Part shown: one piece after another, positions 17,270 to 25,044 of the stretch | How the letters are laid out: the number at the start of each line of letters is the position of its first letter | Numbering within the stretch: the stretch's first letter is position 1 | Source of the DNA: Thermococcus profundus | Lineage (GTDB): Archaea > Methanobacteriota_B > Thermococci > Thermococcales > Thermococcaceae | Assembly (NCBI RefSeq): GCF_002214585.1 | Contig: NZ_CP014862.1 | Coordinates: 1,550,001-1,614,000 of the forward strand | Direction: 5' to 3' | DNA: 64,000 nucleotides | The notes under the pieces: model-generated | The model's database searches: none | What the model was told of the DNA's origin: nothing | The model's input: the letters and a program-made list of their open reading frames with translations, nothing else | Program-made: the position numbers and the translations under genes

Positions 17270-18688
17270 ATGGCGGAAAGAATAGTGGAGGAAATGAAGC
17301 CCTTCTTCGACCCGAAGGCGGTCGCTATCATCGGCGCAACCAACAAGAAGGGAAAGGTCGGAAACGTCATTTTTGAGAACTTCAAGATGAACAAGGAGCG
17401 CGGAATCTTCAAGGGGGAAATATACCCCGTGAACCCCAAGCTCGACGAAATCGACGGCTACAAGGTCTACAAGACCGTTAAGGAGCTCCCAGATGATACC
17501 GATCTCGCTGTTATATCGATTCCGGCCAAATTCGTTCCGGCCACGATGAGGGACATCGCAGAGAAGGGCATTAAAGCTGTTGTAATCATCACGGGCGGCT
17601 TCGGAGAGCTCGGAGAGGAGGGGAAGAAGCTCGAACGCGAAATATACGAGATAGCGAAGGCCAACGGCATAAGGGTCATCGGTCCCAACTGTGTCGGAGT
17701 TTACGTTCCAGACACAGGCGTTGACACGGTCTTCCTGCCCGAGAGCAAGATGGACAGGCCCAAGAGCGGCCCGATAGCCTTCGTCAGCCAGAGCGGTGCC
17801 TTCGCGGCTGCAATGCTCGACTGGGCGGCCATGGCCGGGATAGGAATAGGCAAGATGGTCAGCTACGGCAACAAGCTTGATGTTGACGATGCAGACCTAA
17901 TGGACTACTTCATCCACGACGATGAGATAAACGTCGTTACATTCTACATCGAGGGCGTTAAAGACGGAAGGAAGTTCATTGAGGCCGCTAAGAGAATAAC
18001 CAAGGTCAAGCCGGTAATCGCCCTGAAGAGCGGAAGGACGGAATACGGAGCGAAGGCCGCCTCTTCACATACCGGCTCGCTCGCTGGGGCGGACACGATC
18101 TACGACGCGGTCTTCAAGCAGACCGGCGTAATTCGCGCCGAGGACTTCGAGCACATGTTCGACCTGGCTAAAGCCTTTGCAGCCCTCAAGGATAAGCTCC
18201 CGAAGGGCGACAGGATAGGCATAATCACCGACGGCGGTGGAGCGGGCGTTATGGCCAGCGACGCCGTTGCCAAGTTCGGCCTCAAAATGGCCGACCTCAG
18301 CGAGGAGACGATAAAGTTCCTGAGGGAAAACTTCCCGCCGCACGCCGTTCCGGGCAACCCCACCGACGTCGTTGGAGACACGGACGCGGAGCGCTACAGG
18401 ATAGCAATAGAGGGCTTCGTGAACGACCCGAACGTTGACGCGATAGTCGTCATCGTCCTCTTCCAGGTCCCGCTCCTCGAGGAGGAGAAGATAATCGACA
18501 TTCTGGCGGAATACCAGAAGAAGAGCGACAAGCCGATAGTTGCAGTTGCAATGGGCGGCAAGAAGACCGACTACTATGCGAGGATGCTCGAAGAGAAAGG
18601 AGTTCCAGTTTACCCGACCCCGGAGCGCGGTGTCCGCGCCATGGCAGGTCTCGTTAAGTACGCTGAATACTTGAGAAGGGGGGCCTGA
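17270..18688 (+). CDS. Acyl-CoA synthetase (ADP-forming) alpha subunit
   Basis: 472 residues. The N-terminal CoA-binding Rossmann domain reads 'PKAVAIIGATNKKGKVGNVI'; succinyl-CoA-ligase-like domains follow (IGPNCVGVYVPDTGVDTVFL, AFVSQSGAFAAAMLDWAA). The phosphohistidine is His267 in SSHTGSLAG, and ITDGGGAGVMASDA lies further on. ADP-forming synthetases turn acyl-CoA, ADP and phosphate into acid, CoA and ATP, the main energy-conserving step of sugar and amino-acid fermentation in Thermococcales. The adjacent beta gene completes the enzyme. Several isoforms exist with different acyl ranges; which one this is cannot be told by eye. Confidence 0.94.
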   Translation: MAERIVEEMKPFFDPKAVAIIGATNKKGKVGNVIFENFKMNKERGIFKGEIYPVNPKLDEIDGYKVYKTVKELPDDTDLAVISIPAKFVPATMRDIAEKGIKAVVIITGGFGELGEEGKKLEREIYEIAKANGIRVIGPNCVGVYVPDTGVDTVFLPESKMDRPKSGPIAFVSQSGAFAAAMLDWAAMAGIGIGKMVSYGNKLDVDDADLMDYFIHDDEINVVTFYIEGVKDGRKFIEAAKRITKVKPVIALKSGRTEYGAKAASSHTGSLAGADTIYDAVFKQTGVIRAEDFEHMFDLAKAFAALKDKLPKGDRIGIITDGGGAGVMASDAVAKFGLKMADLSEETIKFLRENFPPHAVPGNPTDVVGDTDAERYRIAIEGFVNDPNVDAIVVIVLFQVPLLEEEKIIDILAEYQKKSDKPIVAVAMGGKKTDYYARMLEEKGVPVYPTPERGVRAMAGLVKYAEYLRRGA

Positions 18689-18713
18689 CCCCCAAATTTT
18701 TGGTGGTGGTACC

Positions 18714-19475
18714 ATGAAGGAGGAAGCCCTCAAAGTTATTAAGGAGGTTTTGGCATCCGGAAGAACCGCCCTCGTGGAGTACGAGGCCAAGCAGGTTCTA
18801 AAGGCCTACGGTCTCCCCGTCCCGGAGGAAAAGCTGGCTAAGACCCTCGATGAGGCACTCCGCTATGCGGAGGAGATAGGCTATCCCGTTGCCATGAAGC
18901 TCATGTCGCCCCAGATTCTTCACAAGAGCGACGCCAAGGTAGTTCTCCTCAACATAAAGACCCCGGAGGAGCTCAAGGAAAAGTGGGAGGTCATCCACGA
19001 GAACGCGCGCAAATACCGTCCGGATGCCGAGATACTTGGAGTTTTGATAGCCCCGATGCTCAAGGTCGGCAGGGAAGTAATCATAGGCGTCACCGAGGAC
19101 CCGCAGTTCGGCCACGCTCTAATGTTCGGCCTTGGAGGAATCTTCGTCGAGGTTCTCAAGGACGTTACCTTCCGCATAATCCCGATAACCGAGCGCGACG
19201 CGAGAAAAATGATAACCGAGATCAAGAGCTATCCGATTCTGGCTGGAGCGCGCGGTGAGGAGCCGGCTGACATAGAGGCAATCGTCCAGCTTCTCCTGAA
19301 GGTCAGCGAGCTCGTTGACGACCTCAGGGACTACATAAAGGAGATGGACCTCAACCCGGTCTTCGTCTACAACGAGGGCGAAGGGGCAGTAGTGGTAGAC
19401 GCGAGGATAATCGTCAAGGAGCCGGTCGAAAAGAAGGAGGAGATAGGCTCAGACTACAGGGAGAGGTGCGCCTGA
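18714..19475 (+). CDS. Acyl-CoA synthetase (ADP-forming) beta subunit
   Basis: 253 residues with the ATP-grasp fold of the separate beta chain. Visible motifs: YEAKQVLKAYGLPVPEEKL at the start, YPVAMKLMSPQILHKSDAKV (nucleotide-binding lysine and the histidine/serine loop), 'EVIIGVTEDPQFGHALMFGL', GGIFVEVLKDVTFRI and 'DLNPVFVYNEGEGAVVVDAR'. It takes the phosphate from the alpha phosphohistidine to ADP. The gap to alpha is 25 bases and GGTGGTGG precedes the ATG. The C-terminus carries about 20 residues beyond the usual 232 of characterised beta chains, an acidic tail probably without catalytic role. Confidence 0.94.
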   Translation: MKEEALKVIKEVLASGRTALVEYEAKQVLKAYGLPVPEEKLAKTLDEALRYAEEIGYPVAMKLMSPQILHKSDAKVVLLNIKTPEELKEKWEVIHENARKYRPDAEILGVLIAPMLKVGREVIIGVTEDPQFGHALMFGLGGIFVEVLKDVTFRIIPITERDARKMITEIKSYPILAGARGEEPADIEAIVQLLLKVSELVDDLRDYIKEMDLNPVFVYNEGEGAVVVDARIIVKEPVEKKEEIGSDYRERCA

Positions 19476-19554
19476 CCGCTTCTTTACCTTTGATTTTTTC
19501 TAGGTTGACCTTTTCCTCATCCTAAAATGAGAGGAAGATAAAGATAAAAGAATC

Positions 19555-20556
19555 TCATTCTATCTTCGCACCGCAAATCGGGCAGAACTTGGCCCCCTCC
19601 GGAACTATGTGGCCGTTGGGACAGCGCTTTATCTCGTGCCCGCAGTAGGGACAGAACTTGGCTCCCGGTGGAAGCGGTTTGCCGCAGTAGGGACAGATTT
19701 CCTGTGTTTGCTGCTGAGCCTGTGGTGTGGCCTGCTGAGCCCCACCGTAGCCAGCCGGAGGAACCCCTCCACCAGCGTAGGGTTGAGCCGGCTGGGCCGG
19801 GGCCTGCGGCTGCATCAGCTGCGGAATGAGGACCATTCCTGTGCCGACGGAGGCGCTCCCGCTCTTCCCCAACTCAGCTGCCACCTGCTTGGCAGTGTCC
19901 ATCTGCATGACGGTTTGAGCGTTGCCCGTTTGCATTATCCAGAAGAGCCTCTGCCTCCACTCATCTGTCGTGTTCACGCCCTCAATCTTGACGTCAACCA
20001 GCTCGAGACCCAGCCTCCTGAAGTCTTCCATGAGCTTTACTTTTACCTGCGTGCTCACCATGTCGAGGTTCTGGAAGAGGTCAACTATCGAGTAAGCTGA
20101 GAGGTGCTTCATCATACCCTCGTTGAAATAAGCGCGGATGAACTTTGTAACATCGGCGGTATCGTAAAGGCTCTGACCGCCAACCACTTCGGTGAGGAAC
20201 TGAACTGGATCAGCTACTTTAAACCAGTAGACGCCGTAGTACTTTATGGGAGCGAGCTCTCTCGTCTGGCTCTCACCGCCGTACCTTCCCTGGAACTCCT
20301 TCATGCTGACGAAAATCACGGTCGCCTTGAAGGGGCTGTTTCCCCCACCCACGAGCTTGTAGAGGAGGGGAAGATTTTGAGTCGTCAGCGTATGCCTTCC
20401 CGGCCCGAAGACATCGTAAACCTTCCCGTCGCGCATGAAGACGGCTACCTCGTACTCGTGGACTATCAGCTGGGCACCCCACTTTATTACCTCGTTGGGG
20501 TAGCGCCAGATTATCTCGTCCTCCCCTGGGTTGACCCACTCTATAACTTGAACCAT
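19555..20556 (-). CDS. SPFH-domain protein with C-terminal double zinc ribbon (YdjI / 'virion core protein'-like)
   Basis: 333 residues. Residues 1-230 are a soluble SPFH-type domain (EVAVFMRDGKVYDVFGPGRH, YYGVYWFKVADPVQFLTEV, VKLMEDFRRLGLELVDVKIE), as in YdjI of Bacillus. A Pro/Gln/Ala-rich linker follows (about 235-285), then a double zinc ribbon with CPYCGKPLPPGAKFCPYCG and CPNGHIVPEGAKFCPICG. There is no membrane helix, so it must be recruited to the membrane by others. It is last in a four-gene minus-strand operon with a coiled-coil protein and two zinc-ribbon membrane proteins. ATG 20556 fits GGGGTGAG; a GTG at 20565 would overlap the upstream gene. Confidence 0.85.
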   Translation of the reverse strand: MVQVIEWVNPGEDEIIWRYPNEVIKWGAQLIVHEYEVAVFMRDGKVYDVFGPGRHTLTTQNLPLLYKLVGGGNSPFKATVIFVSMKEFQGRYGGESQTRELAPIKYYGVYWFKVADPVQFLTEVVGGQSLYDTADVTKFIRAYFNEGMMKHLSAYSIVDLFQNLDMVSTQVKVKLMEDFRRLGLELVDVKIEGVNTTDEWRQRLFWIMQTGNAQTVMQMDTAKQVAAELGKSGSASVGTGMVLIPQLMQPQAPAQPAQPYAGGGVPPAGYGGAQQATPQAQQQTQEICPYCGKPLPPGAKFCPYCGHEIKRCPNGHIVPEGAKFCPICGAKIE

Positions 20557-20557
20557 A

Positions 20558-21052
20558 TCACTCACCCCTCAGTATCGCGGCCCTTTCATCAAAAGTCCCC
20601 TCAAACTGAACCAGCCTGTCGTCCAGCTCAAGGACTGCCGCGCCTAGCCTGGCCGGATCCGCCACAGCACTACTTATTGAACCGGCCAGCTCTTTGATGC
20701 CCTCCGCCAGCTCGATCATCTTAGTATCGTGCTCGATGAGCTTCTCTATCTCCTTCTCCTTCACCTTCACTCTGTCGAAGTAGCCGGCGTAGCCTGCCTC
20801 GGCGTGCTTGACCTTCCCTTCCAGCATGACGAGCCTCTTCCTCAGGCTGTCTATAGAAGTTAGCTGGGAACAGTTCACCATGGCGCATCTCTGGAGGGCC
20901 CTTTCAAGCTCCCTCCTGGCTCCGGCGAGCATCTCAGCGACCTTGGCTCTGACGAGCCTGTCGTCTTCCCTCAACAGCTCCTTCTTCTTGTAGCCGTGGA
21001 AGCCCGGAATAAGGAGCTCAAGCTTTTCCCATACCGAAGTTTCCTTTCCCAT
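20558..21052 (-). CDS. Coiled-coil protein of the SPFH operon (PspA-like role possible)
   Basis: 164 residues, almost all charged helix. It begins KLELLIPGFHGYKKKELLRE, then long heptad-like stretches (LVRAKVAEMLAGARRELERA, SLRKRLVMLEGKVKHAEAGY, KVKEKEIEKLIEHDTKMIEL). No signal or membrane segment is present. Two cysteines (CAMVNC) could bind metal. In the bacterial ydjFGHI operon the coiled-coil partner of the SPFH protein is a PspA homologue; this protein occupies the same place but is shorter and I cannot show homology. The start has GAGGTGG and follows the upstream gene after nine bases. Confidence 0.6.
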   Translation of the reverse strand: MGKETSVWEKLELLIPGFHGYKKKELLREDDRLVRAKVAEMLAGARRELERALQRCAMVNCSQLTSIDSLRKRLVMLEGKVKHAEAGYAGYFDRVKVKEKEIEKLIEHDTKMIELAEGIKELAGSISSAVADPARLGAAVLELDDRLVQFEGTFDERAAILRGE

Positions 21053-21061
21053 AATACCACC

Positions 21062-21958
21062 TCACAGTGACCTGAAATAAACGTTGCCGCGGTTGGTCTT
21101 CACAACCTCGCTGACGACCCTCTTGCTCACGGAGCCTTTGGAGAATATGGCCCCTCCTCCCGCTATTCCCGAGGCAAGGCCGCCAACGAGGCCCCAGATG
21201 TTACTCATAACTCCGGAGGCTATCGCGCCCAGAAGGATTCCAACCCCTATAAGCGCGGATCCCAGAAGGGTAGCCTTCTTCCTGGCCTCACTCATGAGGG
21301 GGTACTCCCCGCGTATGACCCTTCCATCGGTTCCATCCACAAAGTTCACGAAGCCGTTTCCGCCGTATTCGTAGTGGACCTCCCAGACTGGGTAGTGCAC
21401 GAGCCCCTGGAACTTGACGTTCAGCTCAAGCTCTCCAGTTCTGCTGCTTTCCTCGCTCGCCTCCTTTTTCAGCGCACTCTGGAGTCTGGAGCGGGCTATC
21501 TCCTCGGCCTCTTCCTTCTTCAGCTCAGGCTCGTAGTACTTTCCCTTCTTTACAATGTTTTCGTCGAAGAACCTTTTCCCCCTCATAGGGAATGGGTACT
21601 CCATCAGGAGGGTCTTGAACGGCGATCCAGCAGGGATCCCCAGGAACTCAACTTCCTCGACGGTCTCTTTGAGCCTGCTCTTTCCATGGAGGTAGAAGAA
21701 GTAAACCGGAATCCAGTGGAGTTCCTTCTTCACCACCCTCGCCCCAGTCAGATCGGCGGGGGCACCGTACTGCCTTGAGAGGAACTTGAGGAGCTTTCCA
21801 GCCGGGTCTTCCCTCATTGGCGGGAAGAAGAAGTGCTCGACTTCAGCCTCTTTTCCCGTGTGGACATGGAACGTCGTCCCGCAGTAGGGACATGTGACTA
21901 CGCTTACAGTATCGGGAACCTTGAAGGTCGCGGAGCAGGTTGGACACGTTACCTCCAT
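21062..21958 (-). CDS. Zinc-ribbon membrane protein (YdjG-like), second copy
   Basis: 298 residues. The N-terminus is a zinc ribbon (CPTCSATFKV, CPYCGTTFHV). A soluble middle region follows that contains 'HWIPVYFFYLHGKSRLKETV' and VHYPVWEVHYEYGGNGFVNF, a pattern also seen in its neighbour (WTVYYRYGNS) and typical of zinc-ribbon membrane proteins that process or carry charge near the bilayer. Two hydrophobic segments lie at about 222-265 (LLGSALIGVGILLGAIASGV and IWGLVGGLASGIAGGGAIF). ATG 21958 follows GGTGAT and gives an immediate MEVTCPTC start. Function is unknown; the operon suggests membrane-stress or lipid-microdomain work. Confidence 0.7.
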   Translation of the reverse strand: MEVTCPTCSATFKVPDTVSVVTCPYCGTTFHVHTGKEAEVEHFFFPPMREDPAGKLLKFLSRQYGAPADLTGARVVKKELHWIPVYFFYLHGKSRLKETVEEVEFLGIPAGSPFKTLLMEYPFPMRGKRFFDENIVKKGKYYEPELKKEEAEEIARSRLQSALKKEASEESSRTGELELNVKFQGLVHYPVWEVHYEYGGNGFVNFVDGTDGRVIRGEYPLMSEARKKATLLGSALIGVGILLGAIASGVMSNIWGLVGGLASGIAGGGAIFSKGSVSKRVVSEVVKTNRGNVYFRSL

Positions 21959-21962
21959 GGTA

Positions 21963-22952
21963 TCACCCCAGTATCCCCTTCCTCTCGCGCTCAACGCGCT
22001 GGCCTTCGAGAACCTTGCTTCCGGCGAACCAGCTCAAAGCCGCTCCACCGACCAGGGCGATGACCGCAAAAACCGGCGACGCCCCAAATGCCGCCGCGCC
22101 GAAGGAGGCGATGAGTATCCCCGCCCCTGAGCCAGTTAGATACTCTGCCTGTCTGAAGACGTTCATGGGCTCCGTTGCCGCGACATCTTTGCCGTCCCAG
22201 CCCGCGAAAACGGCCTGGAATATGGAATTGCCGTAGCGGTAGTAGACCGTCCACATCGGGAGTAGGAGAAGCCTAACATCCTGAGGTTCCTCTGCATGGA
22301 TATCAAAGCGCTCTATCCTGTCCGACTTCGCTAGGAAGCGGTTCCTCACTATGTCTATCGAGTCCTCACGCATTATCAACCGGGCATGCCTCTCGTCCAT
22401 CTCCGTGTTGAGGATCTCAAGCTTTATCCTGCCCCACTCGTCCTCCCCAAGGCCGAGGAGCCTTTTACCCTTTGGCCACGTCTTGGAGAAGTGCGTTATA
22501 ATGTCGTCAACGCCGAAGCTTTTAACCTGCCTCCTGGCAGACCCCAGGAGCCTCATGTTCTCGTCCACCCGTTCGGTGTAGTGCCTCTCAACCGTATGAC
22601 AATGGGTGTTTCCCTTTGAGTCAGTGTGGCACTCCTCCTCCCTCTTCATGTAGCGGACGGTTCCGTAGACGTGAACCGTCCCGCTCCAGTAGGGGGCGTA
22701 GTGGCCCTCTATCCCAACGATGTCTATCTCGTCCTTTATGCGCTTGAGGTCGAAGTCCCTTTCTACCCTCTTCCAAAAGGCCCCGGCTATTGCGTTCTTA
22801 TCCAGAGAGGGAACGATGTATATGTTCTCAGTCTTGAGGTTGCCGCTTATGTGGTTTGGAAAACCGCAGTACGGACAGACCGCCACTATTGTCTCGGGAG
22901 AAATCTCCAGCGGGGCCCCACAGCGTTCGCACTTAAAAGATGCCTCTTCCAT
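21963..22952 (-). CDS. Zinc-ribbon membrane protein (YdjG-like), first gene of the SPFH operon
   Basis: 329 residues. Zinc ribbon at residues 8-31 (CERCGAPLEI, CPYCGFPNHI), then a soluble domain with an unusual His/Cys cluster (EEECHTDSKGNTHCHTVERH, about 110-130) that could bind a second metal, and two C-terminal hydrophobic segments (GAGILIASFGAAAFGASPVF, VIALVGGAALSWFAGSKVL). It is related in layout to the next gene. It opens the operon: a strong TATA box lies about 40 bases upstream and GGGTGAT precedes the ATG. The operon order is zinc-ribbon, zinc-ribbon, coiled coil, SPFH. Confidence 0.7.
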   Translation of the reverse strand: MEEASFKCERCGAPLEISPETIVAVCPYCGFPNHISGNLKTENIYIVPSLDKNAIAGAFWKRVERDFDLKRIKDEIDIVGIEGHYAPYWSGTVHVYGTVRYMKREEECHTDSKGNTHCHTVERHYTERVDENMRLLGSARRQVKSFGVDDIITHFSKTWPKGKRLLGLGEDEWGRIKLEILNTEMDERHARLIMREDSIDIVRNRFLAKSDRIERFDIHAEEPQDVRLLLLPMWTVYYRYGNSIFQAVFAGWDGKDVAATEPMNVFRQAEYLTGSGAGILIASFGAAAFGASPVFAVIALVGGAALSWFAGSKVLEGQRVERERKGILG

Positions 22953-22987
22953 ACTATCACCCTTGATAATCCCCTCTGGGAGGTCGG

Positions 22988-22998
22988 TGTATATAAGG
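22988..22998 (-). promoter_or_regulatory. TATA box of the SPFH operon
   Basis: Minus-strand CCTTATATACA, a near-ideal TATA box about 37-46 bases before the ATG at 22952. Confidence 0.6.
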
Positions 22999-23018
22999 AT
23001 ATCGAGAAGAGCCGGGGC

Positions 23019-23450
23019 TCAGCCCCTCATCCTCTCGCGGTATTCCTCAAGCTTCTTCCTCAGCCCCTCGTCCTTCAGTGCCAGGATCTCAACGGCAAGC
23101 AAAGCCGCGTTCTTCCCGTTGTCTATGCCGACGGTCGCGACCGGAACACCGGGGGGAAGCTGGGCAATGCTGAGAAGGGCGTCAAGACCCCCGAGCTTGG
23201 CCGAAACTGGGACTCCTATGACCGGTTTGGTAGTGTGGGCCGCTATAACCCCAGGAAGGGCGGCGCTTAAGCCCGCTATGGCAATGAAAACGTCGTAGTC
23301 TTTCTCTGCAAGCTCTTCGACTTTCTTTGGATTTCTGTGTGCGGATGCAACCTCGACGTCGTAGGGAACTTCAAACTCATCGAGAACCGCTGTGACCTTC
23401 TCCGCTATATGGGAGTCGCTCCTACTACCCATCACCACCAGAACCTTCAT
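23019..23450 (-). CDS. purE: 5-(carboxyamino)imidazole ribonucleotide mutase / AIR carboxylase catalytic protein
   Basis: 143 residues. The signature '[15 protein letters not shown]' opens the protein and '[17 protein letters not shown]' holds the catalytic histidine; [12 protein letters not shown] and [20 protein letters not shown] follow. It makes CAIR, the sixth step of de novo purine synthesis. No purK was seen in the window. ATG 23450 has GGTGAT before it; the frame is open upstream but that stretch is the promoter, rich in A/T. The gene opens the purine island, on the minus strand, with its own promoter carrying elements related to those of purS and purL. Confidence 0.95.
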   Translation of the reverse strand: MKVLVVMGSRSDSHIAEKVTAVLDEFEVPYDVEVASAHRNPKKVEELAEKDYDVFIAIAGLSAALPGVIAAHTTKPVIGVPVSAKLGGLDALLSIAQLPPGVPVATVGIDNGKNAALLAVEILALKDEGLRKKLEEYRERMRG

Positions 23451-23460
23451 GGGATCACCA

Positions 23461-23520
23461 TTGACATTAAAACAGCCAAAATTTAAAAAATTTTTGAGAA
23501 GAATAAACATTTTCTTGTTA
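23461..23520 (-). promoter_or_regulatory. purE promoter region with two ACATT elements
   Basis: The stretch between purE and the gene behind it holds an A/T core (AAAATTTAAAAAATTTTT, about 23478-23495) that contains the minus-strand TATA box. On the plus strand it is flanked by TTGACATTAAAAC (23461-23473) and ACATTTTCTTGTTAA (23507-23521). The two ACAT cores are 43 bases apart, close to the 42 bases in the purS and purL promoters. Confidence 0.45.
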
Positions 23521-24273
23521 ATCGATTCTCTCCAGCTCAATGCCTTTCCCTGTGAAAGCGTACTCGAAGGTTATAATCTCCGACACTCCCGGGGCCTTGA
23601 GTACGTGCAGATAGCGCTTCACCCCGTCCTCGGTGAGCTCACTTCTAGTTCTCATGACGTAATCAACCCGCCTGTAAAGGGACGAGAACACACGATCCTG
23701 CTTTCCTGAAAAGACCCATATGTTAGTGCCCGTGGGATACTCCCTGTATGCCCTGTGCCGCCTCCTGATCTCGGCCGAGACCTCGAAGTAGCTCAGCGCG
23801 TTGGTCTCTCCAAAGATGCTCGAATACTCTGAAACATCCATGGCGACTCCCCACAGTTCCCTTCCCTCGAACATGTTTTCGTTCTTCCAGAGTTCCTTGT
23901 GCGCCCTGACGGCTTCGGCGTATTTCCTGGACAAAAGCTCGTAAGAGAGCGAACCGGAGAGGTACCAGATACCGCGCCTCTCCAGCCTCGGGCCGTAAAA
24001 GCTTCCAAAAGTATCCACTATCGCTAGGTTGAGGGAGTCTAGGTATGCTCTAACCCTTATGCCCCTCCTTTCCAGCATGTCAATGAGAATTGAAAGGGGG
24101 TGGCTGATATTGAAGAATCCTATGAGGTTGTCTTCATCAAGCTTGCGTCTCATGAACTCAAAGACCAGCTCGCGGCCGAGAGAGCGGGGATCCTCCTCAT
24201 GAAGCAGTATATACGAGTGCTCCTTAATCCCTCCAAGAGTCCTATCCAGGGCTTTTATCCCGAGTTCAACCAT
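23518..24273 (-). CDS. Degenerate KaiC/RadA-like protein (DUF257 type)
   Basis: 251 residues. The start, [20 protein letters not shown], copies the opening of KaiC/RadA RecA-fold ATPases (GIxxLDxxLGGG...). The P-loop that should follow is replaced by [12 protein letters not shown], with no GxxxxGKT, so ATP binding in the usual way is unlikely. The rest keeps alternating strand-helix order ([52 protein letters not shown]). Such proteins are numerous in Thermococcales and of unknown role. ATG 24273 has GGTGGTGAAG before it. It overlaps the upstream related gene by eight bases. Confidence 0.6.
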   Translation of the reverse strand: MVELGIKALDRTLGGIKEHSYILLHEEDPRSLGRELVFEFMRRKLDEDNLIGFFNISHPLSILIDMLERRGIRVRAYLDSLNLAIVDTFGSFYGPRLERRGIWYLSGSLSYELLSRKYAEAVRAHKELWKNENMFEGRELWGVAMDVSEYSSIFGETNALSYFEVSAEIRRRHRAYREYPTGTNIWVFSGKQDRVFSSLYRRVDYVMRTRSELTEDGVKRYLHVLKAPGVSEIITFEYAFTGKGIELERID

Positions 24274-24931
24274 CTTCACCACCCGCAAATGGATCAAAAA
24301 CCCTGGATTCAGGTCCCTTCGTTATATAAGCCCTTCTCCCAAGACCTTCTCTGAGCACCTCGATCACAACATCGGAGAACGTGTAGAGGAAACCCTCAAT
24401 CTCCGGACAATCGGTGCTGTCGTAAACCAAAATTGCACGAACATCAGGGATACTACCCATCACCTCGATCTCAGCGCCCCAGCCCAGCTGATACGTCTTC
24501 TTGGGGTTCTTAAACAGCTTGCAAGCCCCGGAGCTGAGGTACGTAAAGATCCACAGCCGCTCTCCCGCAAACCTCTCCGCCAGGGATTTTATAAACTCCC
24601 GATATTTGGTCACAAAGACACCGTCATCGAGATACCCCTTTAGCTGATAAACGTACGGAAGGTCACGTTCTATACCCTTAAAGCTCCCAAAGACATCAAA
24701 CACCATAAACCTCTCACTGAGGGCTTCCTCTAAGGAAATCCCCTCCCTCTCAAGGTTCGATCTGAAGACAAGCAACGGCTCGTACAGAATCACAAAGATC
24801 GGCTCTCCCCTTTTTAGGAGCTCCTTGAGGAGCATTATCCCAAAGACGTCGCCGTTGGAATCAGGGCCCCTTGCAATGATCGTAAGCGTGCCATTTTCCG
24901 GAACAGCATCAATGAACTTAGAAAGTTCCAT
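24266..24931 (-). CDS. Second DUF257-type RecA-fold protein without a Walker A motif
   Basis: 221 residues. It starts like the core of a RecA-fold (GTLTIIARGPDSNGDVFGIM) and continues with LLKELLKRGEPIFVILYEPL and RFMVFDVFGSFKGIERDLPY. The phrase 'VDTFGSFYG' in the next gene and 'VFDVFGSFKG' here shows the two are paralogues. No GKT/GKS P-loop exists. It is first in a two-gene minus operon, divergent from purD across about 110 bases. ATG 24931 (after GAGGG) is preferred to ATG 24937. Function unknown; there is no sequence link to purine synthesis apart from position. Confidence 0.55.
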   Translation of the reverse strand: MELSKFIDAVPENGTLTIIARGPDSNGDVFGIMLLKELLKRGEPIFVILYEPLLVFRSNLEREGISLEEALSERFMVFDVFGSFKGIERDLPYVYQLKGYLDDGVFVTKYREFIKSLAERFAGERLWIFTYLSSGACKLFKNPKKTYQLGWGAEIEVMGSIPDVRAILVYDSTDCPEIEGFLYTFSDVVIEVLREGLGRRAYITKGPESRVFDPFAGGEDG

Positions 24932-25001
24932 GATCATCCCTCTTTTGATACTGTAGAGCTAACCCATATTAAACAGTTTTTGCCATATGTCAGTAAAAAT
25001 A

Positions 25002-25013
25002 AAGCTTAAAAAC
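25002..25013 (+). promoter_or_regulatory. TATA box of purD-purP
   Basis: AAGCTTAAAAAC, with AAAAATA just before as BRE. The ATG lies at 25045 behind GGTGAA. The surrounding A/T-rich block (AAAATAAAGCTTAAAAACTT) resembles the purL promoter but lacks a perfect ACATTTTT element. Confidence 0.5.
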
Positions 25014-25044
25014 TTCATATTTTAACAAATAAGTGGTGAAACTC

